The notes: generated from the letters alone by a model not told the origin. A DNA stretch of 64,000 nt from Litorivivens sp041624475 (GCF_041624475.1 NZ_JBFJUX010000001.1:186001-250000), one strand, 5' to 3'. Positions 8,139-17,311 are shown, counted from the first letter of the stretch. A program made the numbers and translations.

Positions 8139-9035
8139 GTGCTTGCTTTTTTACCTCACTGGCTGCGGGGCAGTCTCAGCCTTTTTCTGATCGCCCTATC
8201 GACACTGTTCTGGTTTATACCGCTGATTCTGCTTGCCTTTATCAAGCTGCTGATCCCGATTCACGGGGTGAGAGCGCTTTGTACACGACTGCTTATTGAA
8301 ATCGCCACCCTATGGATTGGATTCAATAACCGTCTGCTGGATACCATGAACCGCATTGACTGGGATGTATCCGGCCTCGACCAACTCAGGCCCGATGACT
8401 GGTATCTGGTCACCTGCAACCACCAATCCTGGGCGGATATTCTCGTGGTACAGAAGGTGCTGCACCGGCGCACACCGATGCTCAAGTTTTTTCTGAAGCA
8501 GCAGTTGATCTGGGTGCCGGTTATCGGTGTGGCCTGGTGGGCGCTGGATTTTCCCTTTATGAAGCGCTACACCGCCGAGCAGATCGCGAAAAACCCCAGC
8601 CTGAAGGGCAAGGACCTGGAAACCACCCGCCGCGCCTGTGAGAAGTTTCAGTACACCCCGGTGGCCGTTTTCAATTTCATGGAAGGCACGCGCTTTACTC
8701 CGCAAAAACACGAAGCCCAGGATTCGCCCTACCGTCACCTGCTTAAGCCCAAGGCCGGCGGCACCGGCTTTGTGCTGGGGGCGATGGGCAAACAGCTGCA
8801 TACGCTGCTGAATATTACCCTCCACTACCCCGGTCCAAGCTTCGGTTTCTGGGATCTTATCAGTGGCCGCATCAACCGCATCGTTGTGCGCATTGAAGCC
8901 CTGCCCATTCCTGAAGAATTGCGTGGGCGGAACTATCAGGAAGACGATAGCTACCGCTTCCAGGTGCAACAATGGGTCGGTGAGCTATGGCAAGAAAAAG
9001 ACGCTCTACTTCAAGATTTACGGAATAACAATTAG
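8139..9035 (+). CDS. yihG: YihG-family inner-membrane acyltransferase
   Basis: Predicted to transfer acyl chains to a lysophospholipid at the inner membrane (PlsC-like superfamily). The 298-residue product has two hydrophobic N-terminal helices (about 10-55) and the catalytic NHQSWAD (HX4D) motif, FLKQQLIWVP, and EGTRF substrate motif. The pattern GKDLETTRRACEKF and the ending LWQEKDALL closely follow E. coli YihG as I recall it. The start is GTG at 8139. It lies between the two GAF-GGDEF paralogues on the same strand. Lipid substrate cannot be told from sequence. Confidence 0.86.
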   Translation: MLAFLPHWLRGSLSLFLIALSTLFWFIPLILLAFIKLLIPIHGVRALCTRLLIEIATLWIGFNNRLLDTMNRIDWDVSGLDQLRPDDWYLVTCNHQSWADILVVQKVLHRRTPMLKFFLKQQLIWVPVIGVAWWALDFPFMKRYTAEQIAKNPSLKGKDLETTRRACEKFQYTPVAVFNFMEGTRFTPQKHEAQDSPYRHLLKPKAGGTGFVLGAMGKQLHTLLNITLHYPGPSFGFWDLISGRINRIVVRIEALPIPEELRGRNYQEDDSYRFQVQQWVGELWQEKDALLQDLRNNN

Positions 9036-9119
9036 CCTGTCAGTGGTGTAGGTTGTTACCGTGTTTCATCAATACATTGAGCTTACAACTTAAGCAGAAA
9101 TTGATGAGGTGGTACCACG

Positions 9120-10088
9120 ATGAATCCTGCACCGATTCCAGGAAGCGATCGTGAACGCGTTGATGCCTTGCATCGATTGAAGGTTTTGGATACGCCGGCC
9201 GAGGAGCGGTTTGACCGGTTGACGCGTCTGGCAAAAAAACTGTTTGATGTGCCCATTGCCTTGGTAAGTCTGGTGGATGAAAATCGCCAGTGGTTCAAAT
9301 CCAGGGATGGGCTGGATGCCCCTGAAACACCAAGAGACATATCATTCTGCGGCCATGCGGTCTATGAAGATGATCTTCTGGTTATCAACGACGCCAGCCT
9401 CGATGAGCGATTTTGTGACAACCCTCTGGTCGTGGGCGGGCCCAATATCAGGTTCTACGCCGGCTACCCGCTGCGGGATCAGGACGGCCACGCATTGGGT
9501 ACGTTGTGCCTGATCGACAGGCAGCCGCGCTATCTGGATGAGTACGATATGGAATCTCTTCAGGATCTGGCGGTCATGGCTGAGAACGAGCTGATCGCCA
9601 CAAAAATGGCGACCGTCGATGACCTGACCGGGCTGTCCAATCGGCGTGGATTTGTCATGCTGGCCGAAAAAAGCCTGAAACTGGCGGAGCGCCAACAATA
9701 TCCCTTGAGTCTGCTATTTTTAGACCTGAATAAATTCAAGCCGATAAACGACAAATTCGGGCATGCCGAAGGAGATCGGGTACTAACAGATTTTGCCGAT
9801 ATGCTGAAAAGTGAATTTAGAAGCTCGGATATATTTGCCCGTCTTGGTGGTGATGAATTTGTGGTGTTGTTGTCGGATACGAGTAAAGCGGGTGCGCAAG
9901 CGGGCGTTGAAAAATTCTCCAGGGCGGTGGCCAAGTACAACCGCACTTCCAGTAAACCCTACGAGATAGCCTTTTCTGCCGGGGTTGTTCAATACAGCCG
10001 ATTTCGCCATGACAGCCTCGAAGCCCTGCTCGCCGATGGTGATGAGATGATGTATGCCGCGAAGAAACAAGGGCAAGTCAGCCGTTGA
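9120..10088 (+). CDS. GAF-GGDEF diguanylate cyclase (copy 2)
   Basis: A 322-residue soluble sensor cyclase and paralogue of the 7028-7984 gene. It has the same GAF motifs (SFCGH, NPLVVGGPNIRFYAGYPL) and GGDEF at 243-247, with RSSD five residues before it as an intact inhibitory site. The catalytic residues are complete, so it should make c-di-GMP. The ATG at 9120 follows GATGAGGTGG. Differences from copy 1 are spread along both domains, which suggests an old duplication rather than recent gene conversion. Its ligand is unknown. Confidence 0.92.
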   Translation: MNPAPIPGSDRERVDALHRLKVLDTPAEERFDRLTRLAKKLFDVPIALVSLVDENRQWFKSRDGLDAPETPRDISFCGHAVYEDDLLVINDASLDERFCDNPLVVGGPNIRFYAGYPLRDQDGHALGTLCLIDRQPRYLDEYDMESLQDLAVMAENELIATKMATVDDLTGLSNRRGFVMLAEKSLKLAERQQYPLSLLFLDLNKFKPINDKFGHAEGDRVLTDFADMLKSEFRSSDIFARLGGDEFVVLLSDTSKAGAQAGVEKFSRAVAKYNRTSSKPYEIAFSAGVVQYSRFRHDSLEALLADGDEMMYAAKKQGQVSR

Positions 10089-10512
10089 AAGACAAGGCTT
10101 TTGTCCTTGTGACTTTACCAGATTTCTTTGCGAGCTTTACTTCCAAATTCGCTATCGTCTGTCGTGGTTTAACGCGTAGTGCTTTTATTTCTTAAGGTTT
10201 TCCACGAGTATATTTTCAATACCCAGGCCATCGACTTTAGTTCAACCTGAATACTTCTTAAAATACCGCGAGCTCGCTCGATATTGATTTTAAGACCGTG
10301 TTTTAATCGGTCCGCTATCACACAGGCGTGTATAGCTCTCATTTCGGCGTCGATGATAACGTCGGCTGCGACTCCTGAAATCGCGACACAGGTATTGAAG
10401 GGATCACCGATACCTTAGCAGACCAGCAAGAAACAGCCCTTCTGTGTCTCCGGCAGTCGTGCCTGTCCGGGCCCCAAGGGTATACTGCGCAATCCTTTTA
10501 TAGAGAGTGATC
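10089..10512. other. Intergenic region, mostly unexplained
   Basis: About 420 bases separate the cyclase from the ABC exporter. The left part has only a weak inverted repeat (ACAAGG 10092-10097 with CCTTGT 10105-10110). On the minus strand a short frame is open from 10414 to 10169 (see separate entry). The exporter's ribosome site AGAGAG lies at 10502-10507. No clear promoter was seen. Confidence 0.6.
10169..10342 (-). pseudogene. Possible small CDS or gene remnant, unrecognised
   Basis: A minus-strand frame from ATG at 10342 gives 57 residues (starting MRAIHACVIADRLKHG, ending KSTTR). The frame stays open upstream to a stop at 10415-10417 without another start codon; the added residues (ending VAADVIIDAE) read like the interior of a globular protein. 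This fits the tail of a gene that lost its front, but chance cannot be excluded and I recognise no family. Confidence 0.22.
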
Positions 10513-12300
10513 ATGCGCAGTCAGCAAACTCACGTTCACGCCCGCGATATCAACTGGCGCGTGTTGCGCCAGCTCTGGCCCTACCTGTTTGAATTTCGCT
10601 CCCGCATAGCACTGGCCTTGCTCTGTCTGGTGGGTGCCAAGCTCGCGAGTGTCGGCCTGCCTTTTATTCTTAAACACCTGGTGGATGATCTGGACCGGGC
10701 CAGTTCGATGCTGGTCGCCCTGCCGTTGGGACTGCTATTGGCCTACGGCACGGTGCGCTTTGCCAATGTGCTGTTCGGCGAGCTGCGCGATACGCTGTTC
10801 GGGCGCGTGACGGAACGGGCAATGCGACGTATTGGCCTGAAGGCCTTTCAGCATCTGCATGCGCTCGATCTGGAGTTTCACCTTAACCGCCGCACCGGTG
10901 GTCTGTCGCGGGATATTGAGCGCGGCACCAACGGCATCAGTTTCCTGCTGCGTTTTATGGTCTTCAATATAGTACCCACCTTTATCGAGATTGGTCTGGT
11001 GGTGGTTCTGTTGTGGGTTAATTACAACATCTGGTTTGCCCTGATCGTGTTGCTCGCGGTGAGCTGCTATGTGGCGTTTTCGGTTTTTGCTACCGAATGG
11101 CGTACCCGCTATGTGCGCGAAGCCAATGAGGCCGAGTCGCGCACCAGCACCCGCGCCGTGGACAGTCTGCTGAATTTCGAAACGGTGAAATACTTCGGTA
11201 ATGAAGGCTTTGAAGCACGCCACTACGATTCGGAGCTGGCAAGTTGGGAAACGGCCCGCCGCCGTAACCGCCTGAGTCTGTTTGCCCTGAACGGCGGTCA
11301 GGCCCTGATCATCGCCGCCAGCATGACCGCAGCGATGGTCTTGGCGGCGCAGCAGGTGCTGGCCGAGCAGATGACGCTGGGCGACTTTGTGCTGATCAAC
11401 GCCTTTATGATGCAGATTTTCATGCCGCTCAATTTCCTCGGTTTTGTCTACCGGGAAATGAAGGGCGCAATGGCCAATATCGAGGCCTTGTTTGCTTTGC
11501 TTGCCCAGGTGCCGGCGATAAAGGATGCAGACGACGCCGCTGACTTGGTGGTCAGCGAGGGGCGTATCGACTTTGAGCAGGTCAGCTTTCACTATGACTC
11601 GCAGCGCCCCATCATCGAAAACCTGAGCTTTTCCGTAGCACCACGTCGCAAGCTGGCGATTGTCGGCAGCAGTGGTGCGGGCAAGTCTACGCTGTTCAAA
11701 TTGCTGTTTCGGTTTTACGAGGTTTGCGGCGGACGGATTCTGATCGACGGTCAGGATATTCGCTCAGTGAGTCAGGCCTCTTTGCGTGCCGCTATTGGGG
11801 TCGTGCCCCAGGACAGTGTGCTGTTCAATATGAGTATTGGCGAGAATATTCGCTACGGCCGCGTGGATGCGAGCGATGAAGACGTATGGGAAGCGGTGCG
11901 CACTGCCCACCTGGAAAGTTTTATCAACAGCCTGCCGCAAGGGCTGGATACCCGCGTCGGCGAGCGCGGCTTGAAACTGTCGGGGGGTGAAAGGCAGCGG
12001 GTTGCGATTGCCCGTACCATCCTCAAGCGCCCCCCTATTCTGGTGTTTGATGAGGCCACTTCGTCACTGGACAGTCGCTCGGAGCGCAGCATTGTTGACG
12101 CTATGCGCGACATTGCCAGCGACCACACCAGCCTGGTGATTGCTCACCGCTTGTCGACTATTGTCGATGCCGATGAAATCGTTGTGCTTGATAAAGGCAG
12201 GTTGGTAGAGCGCGGTACCCATACTGAGCTGCTGATGCAGGGAGGGCAATACGCAGCGCTGTGGGCCCTGCAGCAGTCAGAGCGGCGGGAGTTGGAATAA
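10513..12300 (+). CDS. Atm1-type ABC exporter (membrane + ATPase fusion)
   Basis: A half-transporter expected to dimerise in the inner membrane and export glutathione-linked metal or sulfur compounds, as known for bacterial and mitochondrial Atm1. The 595-residue product has six membrane helices (about 30-320), the Atm1-type stretch NFETVKYFGNE (221-231), then a nucleotide-binding domain with Walker A GSSGAGKST (385-393), LSGGE (489-493), Walker B ILVFDEA (509-515) and the switch His 545. ATG at 10513 has AGAGAG at the right distance; the in-frame GTG at 10507 overlaps that site and is less likely. Substrate is inferred from the family. Confidence 0.88.
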   Translation: MRSQQTHVHARDINWRVLRQLWPYLFEFRSRIALALLCLVGAKLASVGLPFILKHLVDDLDRASSMLVALPLGLLLAYGTVRFANVLFGELRDTLFGRVTERAMRRIGLKAFQHLHALDLEFHLNRRTGGLSRDIERGTNGISFLLRFMVFNIVPTFIEIGLVVVLLWVNYNIWFALIVLLAVSCYVAFSVFATEWRTRYVREANEAESRTSTRAVDSLLNFETVKYFGNEGFEARHYDSELASWETARRRNRLSLFALNGGQALIIAASMTAAMVLAAQQVLAEQMTLGDFVLINAFMMQIFMPLNFLGFVYREMKGAMANIEALFALLAQVPAIKDADDAADLVVSEGRIDFEQVSFHYDSQRPIIENLSFSVAPRRKLAIVGSSGAGKSTLFKLLFRFYEVCGGRILIDGQDIRSVSQASLRAAIGVVPQDSVLFNMSIGENIRYGRVDASDEDVWEAVRTAHLESFINSLPQGLDTRVGERGLKLSGGERQRVAIARTILKRPPILVFDEATSSLDSRSERSIVDAMRDIASDHTSLVIAHRLSTIVDADEIVVLDKGRLVERGTHTELLMQGGQYAALWALQQSERRELE

Positions 12301-12339
12301 ACCCGCCGCTACCGGCACTGTGTTTTGCTGAAAGGCAGT

Positions 12340-12621
12340 TCAGCCGTTGGCCGCAAGCGCGGTGACATTGCTGGGTTCGGCGCTGACTTCTTCCAGTGCT
12401 TCCACCTTGCCCTTGCAGGCTTGCACCAGTAGTTCCTTGTTGCGGGCCAGCAGGATACCGAATTCTTCGGCTTCTTTCTCGTTGGCGCTGGGCACGTGTT
12501 TGTGCAGCAGTTCGGTAAGGTTTTCCGCCAGCTCCAGCATTTTGTCGTAGGCATCGGCGTCTTTTTTGCTATCAAACATTGCGTTATCCCGGTCGCACAT
12601 CCACTTGGCAACAACAGCCAT
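12340..12621 (-). CDS. yebG: YebG family protein, SOS regulated
   Basis: A 93-residue acidic protein that begins MAVVAKWMCDRDNAMFDSKKDADAYDKML, matching the start and the SKKEADAYDKML core of E. coli YebG in my memory. YebG is a DNA-damage-inducible protein of unclear biochemical role. AGAGG precedes the ATG, and a near-perfect LexA operator lies 32 bases upstream of the start, so SOS control is well supported. It converges with the ABC exporter. Confidence 0.85.
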   Translation of the reverse strand: MAVVAKWMCDRDNAMFDSKKDADAYDKMLELAENLTELLHKHVPSANEKEAEEFGILLARNKELLVQACKGKVEALEEVSAEPSNVTALAANG

Positions 12622-12652
12622 GGTCCGTCCTCTTGTCGGTCAGTTTCCATAA

Positions 12653-12668
12653 CTGTATTTATATACAG
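12653..12668. promoter_or_regulatory. LexA operator (SOS box) of yebG
   Basis: CTGTATTTATATACAG fits the gammaproteobacterial LexA box CTGT-N8-ACAG, with the AT-alternating centre and flanking A/T of the E. coli consensus. On the minus strand TTGCAA lies 17 bases before TACAGT, so the box would overlap the -10 region of a yebG promoter. Confidence 0.88.
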
Positions 12669-12687
12669 TTTTTGTTGCAAGTGTTTT

Positions 12688-13761
12688 TTACGGGTTTTTC
12701 AGTGGCAGGGTCAGGATAAAGCGACTGCCACCGCAAGGATTCTGTTCGCAGCTCAGGCTGCCGCCAAGGCGCGCTGCGTTTTTGGCGCAGATGGCAAGGC
12801 CGAGGCCGGTGCCGCTGTATTCGTCTTTGCTGTGCAGCCGGGTGAAGGGTTGGAAGATATGTTCTCGGTATTGTTCTTCAATACCGATACCGTTGTCGGA
12901 AACGATGATGGCCACGCCCGCGTCATCTAGTCTGGTTGTGACTTCAACAAGGGGGCGCTCGTTATTGTTGTATTTAAGCGCGTTGCTGAGCAGGTTTTGA
13001 AGAATCTGACGCAACAACACAGGTTGGCTGTGTAGAGCAGGTAGGTCCTGTACATCGACATGGAAGGCATTAAGGGCCTTGCCTTTCTGCTCGGCAAGCA
13101 TTCGGCACAGCTCGTCCAAAACGGCGTGTAGGTCTACCGGCTCGCTGGTTAGCTCGATCTTATCTGCACGCAGAAAATCGGTCAGCATTCGAATCAGCGC
13201 GCTGGCGTCATTAGCGGCGCGACCGATAAAGTCTAGATAGGTTGCTACGTCATCCTGACGACCTTCCTGCAGATCTTCTTTCAGCAGCTCACTAAAACTG
13301 TTGATCTGGTTAAGCGGAGCTCGCAGGTCGTGAGACAGGACGTGGGCGAATTGTTCAAGCTCGCGACGGCTTTCGTCCAGAGCCTGACGATAGAGAGCCT
13401 TGTCGATAGCGTTCTGAATAGCGTGCTCCAATACGGGGGTATTGAGCTGGTCTTTGGGCAGGTATTCATCGGCGCCCGCATGGATAGCGCGTGCCGCAAG
13501 CAGTTCGTCGCCGTAACCGGTAGTCAGTATGATGGGCAGGAAGGGCTCAAGCTCGCGTATCTGATTCAGGCCTTCAAGCGCCTCAGTGCCCGGCATCTGG
13601 TAATCGAGCAGAACCAGATCGGGGATCTCATGACGAAGGCCATTCAGGGCCTCGTCGAGTGATGCGGCTTCGGTAAACGTGGCGCCGAGAGAGTATTTGC
13701 CGATGGCTCTTTTCAGCGTTGCGCGATCGCCGCTATCGTCGTCTATCAGCAGGATTTTCAT
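12688..13761 (-). CDS. Receiver–histidine kinase hybrid
   Basis: A soluble 357-residue signalling protein with domain order inverse to a classical hybrid kinase: receiver domain first (phospho-acceptor D53 in LLDYQMPG), then a HisKA domain with H144 in LSHDLRAPL and a HATPase domain with N-box NLLSNALKYN and G-boxes DNGIGI and GTGLGL. It has no sensor or membrane segment, so input must come by phosphotransfer to D53. It starts at an ATGA overlap with the upstream receiver gene, so the two are translated together. Confidence 0.92.
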   Translation of the reverse strand: MKILLIDDDSGDRATLKRAIGKYSLGATFTEAASLDEALNGLRHEIPDLVLLDYQMPGTEALEGLNQIRELEPFLPIILTTGYGDELLAARAIHAGADEYLPKDQLNTPVLEHAIQNAIDKALYRQALDESRRELEQFAHVLSHDLRAPLNQINSFSELLKEDLQEGRQDDVATYLDFIGRAANDASALIRMLTDFLRADKIELTSEPVDLHAVLDELCRMLAEQKGKALNAFHVDVQDLPALHSQPVLLRQILQNLLSNALKYNNNERPLVEVTTRLDDAGVAIIVSDNGIGIEEQYREHIFQPFTRLHSKDEYSGTGLGLAICAKNAARLGGSLSCEQNPCGGSRFILTLPLKNP

Positions 13762-14213
13762 TCCACACCTTTTATCGGCTCGGTCTTGGGAAAGCGCACG
13801 ACTCGCCAGTAACAGTCGAGCAGTTCTATCAGGTTTAGGAAGTCCTTTCCTGCGTTGTCTTTCAGCACGTAGCCGGCCACATTCAAATCATAGGCGGCAA
13901 TCACGTCTTCGTCACGCGATGAGGTGGTCAAGACAAAAGCGATTGCGCGCTTGAGTCGCGGTTGCTCGCGAATATGTCGCAGAAACTCGATACCATCCAT
14001 GCGCGGCATATTGATATCAACCAGCATCATAAAGGGCTCGCTCAAGGGCTTCTCGCCGTCTTTACCATCGATCAACTCCAGAGCTTCGACGCCGTCGATG
14101 GCGCGCACGATGGGGTTGACGACTTTGGCTTTGCGCAGGGCGCGCTGAATGGCTTTGGCATCGCCGTCGTCATCTTCCAGCAAGAGGATGGTTACGGCGT
14201 CATCGGTATTCAT
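13758..14213 (-). CDS. Single-domain response regulator (Rcp1-like)
   Basis: A 151-residue receiver-only protein: acidic pocket LLLEDDDGD, phospho-acceptor in MMLVDINMPRMDG, switch Thr in FVLTTS and Lys in YVLKD. It has no output domain, so it should shuttle phosphate between kinases, as Rcp1-type regulators do. I set the start at 14213 because that ATG overlaps the kinase stop as ATGA; the longer frame from 14264 would lie inside the kinase gene. Its stop overlaps the next gene's ATG in the same way. Confidence 0.92.
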   Translation of the reverse strand: MNTDDAVTILLLEDDDGDAKAIQRALRKAKVVNPIVRAIDGVEALELIDGKDGEKPLSEPFMMLVDINMPRMDGIEFLRHIREQPRLKRAIAFVLTTSSRDEDVIAAYDLNVAGYVLKDNAGKDFLNLIELLDCYWRVVRFPKTEPIKGVE

Positions 14214-16765
14214 AGTCGCGGAACTCCTTTGACAGTTTTGGGCCAGATGATTGTGAACCGGCAACCTTTTCCGACCTGTGAATGTAACTCAATACGACCG
14301 CCGTAGAGGTCCACGTATTTTTTGACTACCGACAGCCCGATACCACTCCCTTCGACTTGGTCCCTGGGTCTGAGCGTGCGAAAAATCTCAAACACTTTGT
14401 CGTGGTAGCGAGACTCTATCCCCGGCCCATCGTCTTCGATGCAGAACTCGTAGTCATTTTTTAGCGCACGGACACTGATATTGATGCTTCCCTGGGGTTT
14501 GTCGTGATGTTTGATGGCATTGCCAATCAGGTTGTAGAGAATCTGCTGCAGCGGCATGCGCGGTGTTTCAACTTCGCCAAAACCCTCTGAAACCGTCACC
14601 GTAATATGCTCTGGTGGTGACAGCAGCGCCAGGATATTGTCGATCATCGCCTTGCCGTTAATCTTTTCCTGAAAGCTGGCATCAGTAACCCGACCGATGC
14701 GCGAGTACAGCAGCAGGTCATCCAGCAGGCGCTCCATGCGCTTCACCCGGCTGCGCAACAGGTCCATGTTTTCGCGATCTTCATCGCAGAGGTGCTCTTC
14801 AAGATCCTCCGCAAGCCACTCCGCCGCATTGTTGATAACACGCAGTGGCGCTTTGAGGTCATGAGATGCCAGATAGGCAAAGGACTCCAACTCCTCGTTG
14901 GTTGCTTTGAGTTTATTTTCCATACGTTTGAGTTCGGATATATCCCGAAACACCACTACTGCGCCGTGTACACCGCCCTGCTCATCGGTCATGGCCGACA
15001 CGGTGTATTCCACCGGAAAGCAGTAACCTTGCTTGTGCCAGAACACCTCGTCGCGTTCGAAATGGCTGCCGCCTTCCTGCAACACGTGATAGATCTTGCA
15101 CGACGCCTGCGGGTAGGGGCGACCGTCGGCGTGGGAGTGATGAATGATGCTGTGCTGTTTGTAGCCCACCATTTCCTCGGCACTGAAGCCGGTAATGCGC
15201 TCGGCGGCCTTATTGAGAAAGGTCGTTCGCCCCTCACTGTCCAGCCCGTAGATTCCCTCTCCCGCATTTTCCAGCAGCAACCGCAACTGGTGCCGACTCT
15301 CGCTGAGGCGGCGAGCGCCGACGGCTGTGCGCTCCAACAATTGGGAGGCGTACATCAGTAGTGTGGCAATGATCAGCCCGGCTACCAGCACCACATCCTG
15401 ACGGTCCGTGGGCAGGCTGGCGTAGTAAGGCCGGGTCGGCCATACGGTGAGTTGCCAGGGAGTGCCTACGATCTCCAGGGACTGGGTGACCGCCCAGTAG
15501 CGGTGAAATTCCGAGCGTTGCGATGTGCTTTCAAACAGGTGCTGGTTATCGACCTTTATCTCGAGGTGAAAATGTCGCAGGTATTCAGGTGAAATCACGC
15601 CGGTAAGCAGCTCAGTGCCCTGGAAAACGGCAACCACAAAGGCACCGGTCTGCCGGTTGACGGGTGTGGACAACAGAAAGTAGTTGTTGTTTTCTGCCTG
15701 ACCATTGGGATAGGACAGAATAAATTCCCTATCGTTTTGGCGGATCTCTTGCAGCGCTGTATTCAGTTTGTCAGGTTCATCGAGAATTGGCGTGGGCTCT
15801 TCGTTCCCCACCCACTCCAGGATATTGTGGTTTTCGTCGATGTAGCCAATAGCGACCTTGCCTTGGTGGTCGTCCACGTACCACCGTGCGTCTTTGCGCC
15901 AGAGGTCTAAATCCGGCTCACTTGAGCGAGATAGACGCTGGGCCATGCGTCGCAGCGAATAGGCCTGAGAGCGTATCGAATGCTGCAGGCTGCTGCCGGT
16001 CATCGCGGTTTCCTGCACCATGATTTCGCGAATTTGGGCTGACTCGTTTTTGGCCAGCGCAGCCCAGAGAACGATAGTTCCCGCAATGACAAGGGGCACC
16101 AGCGCACGAGTGAGAATCTGCATCCCACCATCAATTTCATCCGCTTGGCGCTGCTGGGCGGCAAGGCTAAGGCCGCCCAGCCCAAGCAGACTGAAGCAGA
16201 GCAGGCTCAGGGGAGCCATTCGCGCCAGGTTGCCCCAGCCGTAACTGCCCTGCGCTTGGTCAAAAATAGCCCACAGGCCACAGGCGACGATGGCGAGAAG
16301 CGCAAGGCATGTGGCTTGCAGCAACTTCGGGCCAGCGAGGTGGGTTTGTGTGCGTGTCTGCAATAACACCAGGGTGACATTGAGAAAGAAAAGTGCCACA
16401 GCCACGGTCGGTGCCAGATTCAGCGTTTCAATACTGGGCGGAGCCGCAAACAGGGAGTGAAACCAGAAGTCGATATTCCAGCGCGCCTTCGCAAGATACT
16501 GCAGCAGATGCACGCTTCCGATCAAAAGAGCTATTGTGGACGCAAGCCGGGCGGCTTTAGCGCGCTGAAACAGAAAGCCGAGTAGCGCCAGCCCGCTGAA
16601 AATTACAGCCATTGCGTTGTTGTAGTGCATGGCTGTTGTGCCCAAACCGAGTGAAACCAGGCGTGGGCTGTCCACGTGCCAGCCGATAACTACCACTAAA
16701 CCGATAACTACCGAAAGGCCGGCGAAAAACATTGTCAACAGGTAGGGAGGCGAAGCGCTTCGCAT
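14210..16765 (-). CDS. Membrane PAS sensor histidine kinase
   Basis: An 851-residue inner-membrane kinase. Residues 1-240 hold about seven hydrophobic segments, the last just before a likely periplasmic region (about 245-455, CHASE-like in position and size). A helix at about 460-480 is followed by a PAS domain (about 495-620, LLLENAGEGIYGL... and VVVFRDISE), a HisKA domain with H635 in LASHDLKAPL, and a HATPase domain (N-box NLIGNAIKHH, DDGPGI, GSGIGL). The N-terminal sensor matches no family I know. It is coupled by ATGA overlap to the downstream receiver, its probable partner. Confidence 0.9.
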   Translation of the reverse strand: MRSASPPYLLTMFFAGLSVVIGLVVVIGWHVDSPRLVSLGLGTTAMHYNNAMAVIFSGLALLGFLFQRAKAARLASTIALLIGSVHLLQYLAKARWNIDFWFHSLFAAPPSIETLNLAPTVAVALFFLNVTLVLLQTRTQTHLAGPKLLQATCLALLAIVACGLWAIFDQAQGSYGWGNLARMAPLSLLCFSLLGLGGLSLAAQQRQADEIDGGMQILTRALVPLVIAGTIVLWAALAKNESAQIREIMVQETAMTGSSLQHSIRSQAYSLRRMAQRLSRSSEPDLDLWRKDARWYVDDHQGKVAIGYIDENHNILEWVGNEEPTPILDEPDKLNTALQEIRQNDREFILSYPNGQAENNNYFLLSTPVNRQTGAFVVAVFQGTELLTGVISPEYLRHFHLEIKVDNQHLFESTSQRSEFHRYWAVTQSLEIVGTPWQLTVWPTRPYYASLPTDRQDVVLVAGLIIATLLMYASQLLERTAVGARRLSESRHQLRLLLENAGEGIYGLDSEGRTTFLNKAAERITGFSAEEMVGYKQHSIIHHSHADGRPYPQASCKIYHVLQEGGSHFERDEVFWHKQGYCFPVEYTVSAMTDEQGGVHGAVVVFRDISELKRMENKLKATNEELESFAYLASHDLKAPLRVINNAAEWLAEDLEEHLCDEDRENMDLLRSRVKRMERLLDDLLLYSRIGRVTDASFQEKINGKAMIDNILALLSPPEHITVTVSEGFGEVETPRMPLQQILYNLIGNAIKHHDKPQGSINISVRALKNDYEFCIEDDGPGIESRYHDKVFEIFRTLRPRDQVEGSGIGLSVVKKYVDLYGGRIELHSQVGKGCRFTIIWPKTVKGVPRL

Positions 16766-16813
16766 GCATGTCCTTGTTTATCGCTTTAACAGGGTGTTGA
16801 TTGTGAGGGGGGG

Positions 16814-17311
16814 TCAGTGCCGCGACGTTGAGCCCGGGAAAATGTTCTTTCCTCCGCGTGACCAATAGTGTTCGATAAACTTCAATTGTTCAATCAAACC
16901 CGCCGGCCCAACGTTTTTATCGATAAAACCGTCTGCGCCGAGCTCGTAGGCCAGATTGACGTCTTCGGGCGCAGATGACGAAGAGATAACTACCAGTGGC
17001 AGTTGGCTGCAAGCCTCCTGTTGCGAAATCAGCTCCAACGCTTTAAAGCCGTCGAGTTTGGGCATGTTCAGATCTATCAACACCACATCCGGAAAGGGCA
17101 GGCTGTTCTGGCCGTCGAGCTCAAGGGCGTTCACCAGATAACTCAGCAATTCTTCGCCATCGCTAACGACGGTGAGTTCGAAGGGAATATTGATGGTTTG
17201 CAGGGCCTTGCGCACCAGGACAGCATCGCCCAGCGAATCCTCCGCCAGGAGGATTTGCACTGTGCGCTGTTCGCGCTCTGTCAGTTCAGAGTGTTTTAGT
17301 TTAGGAGCCAT
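16814..17311 (-). CDS. Single-domain response regulator
   Basis: A receiver-only protein of 165 residues: acidic cluster LLAEDSLGDA, phospho-acceptor in VVLIDLNMPKLDG, switch serine in VVISSSS and Lys in GFIDKN. I start at ATG 17311 (MAPKLKHSEL); an in-frame extension to 17596 would run into the antiporter gene. It lies 48 bases upstream of the sensor kinase on the same strand and is probably the first gene of the four-gene signalling operon. Without an output domain it may act as a phosphate donor or sink or by protein contact. Confidence 0.88.
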   Translation of the reverse strand: MAPKLKHSELTEREQRTVQILLAEDSLGDAVLVRKALQTINIPFELTVVSDGEELLSYLVNALELDGQNSLPFPDVVLIDLNMPKLDGFKALELISQQEACSQLPLVVISSSSAPEDVNLAYELGADGFIDKNVGPAGLIEQLKFIEHYWSRGGKNIFPGSTSRH

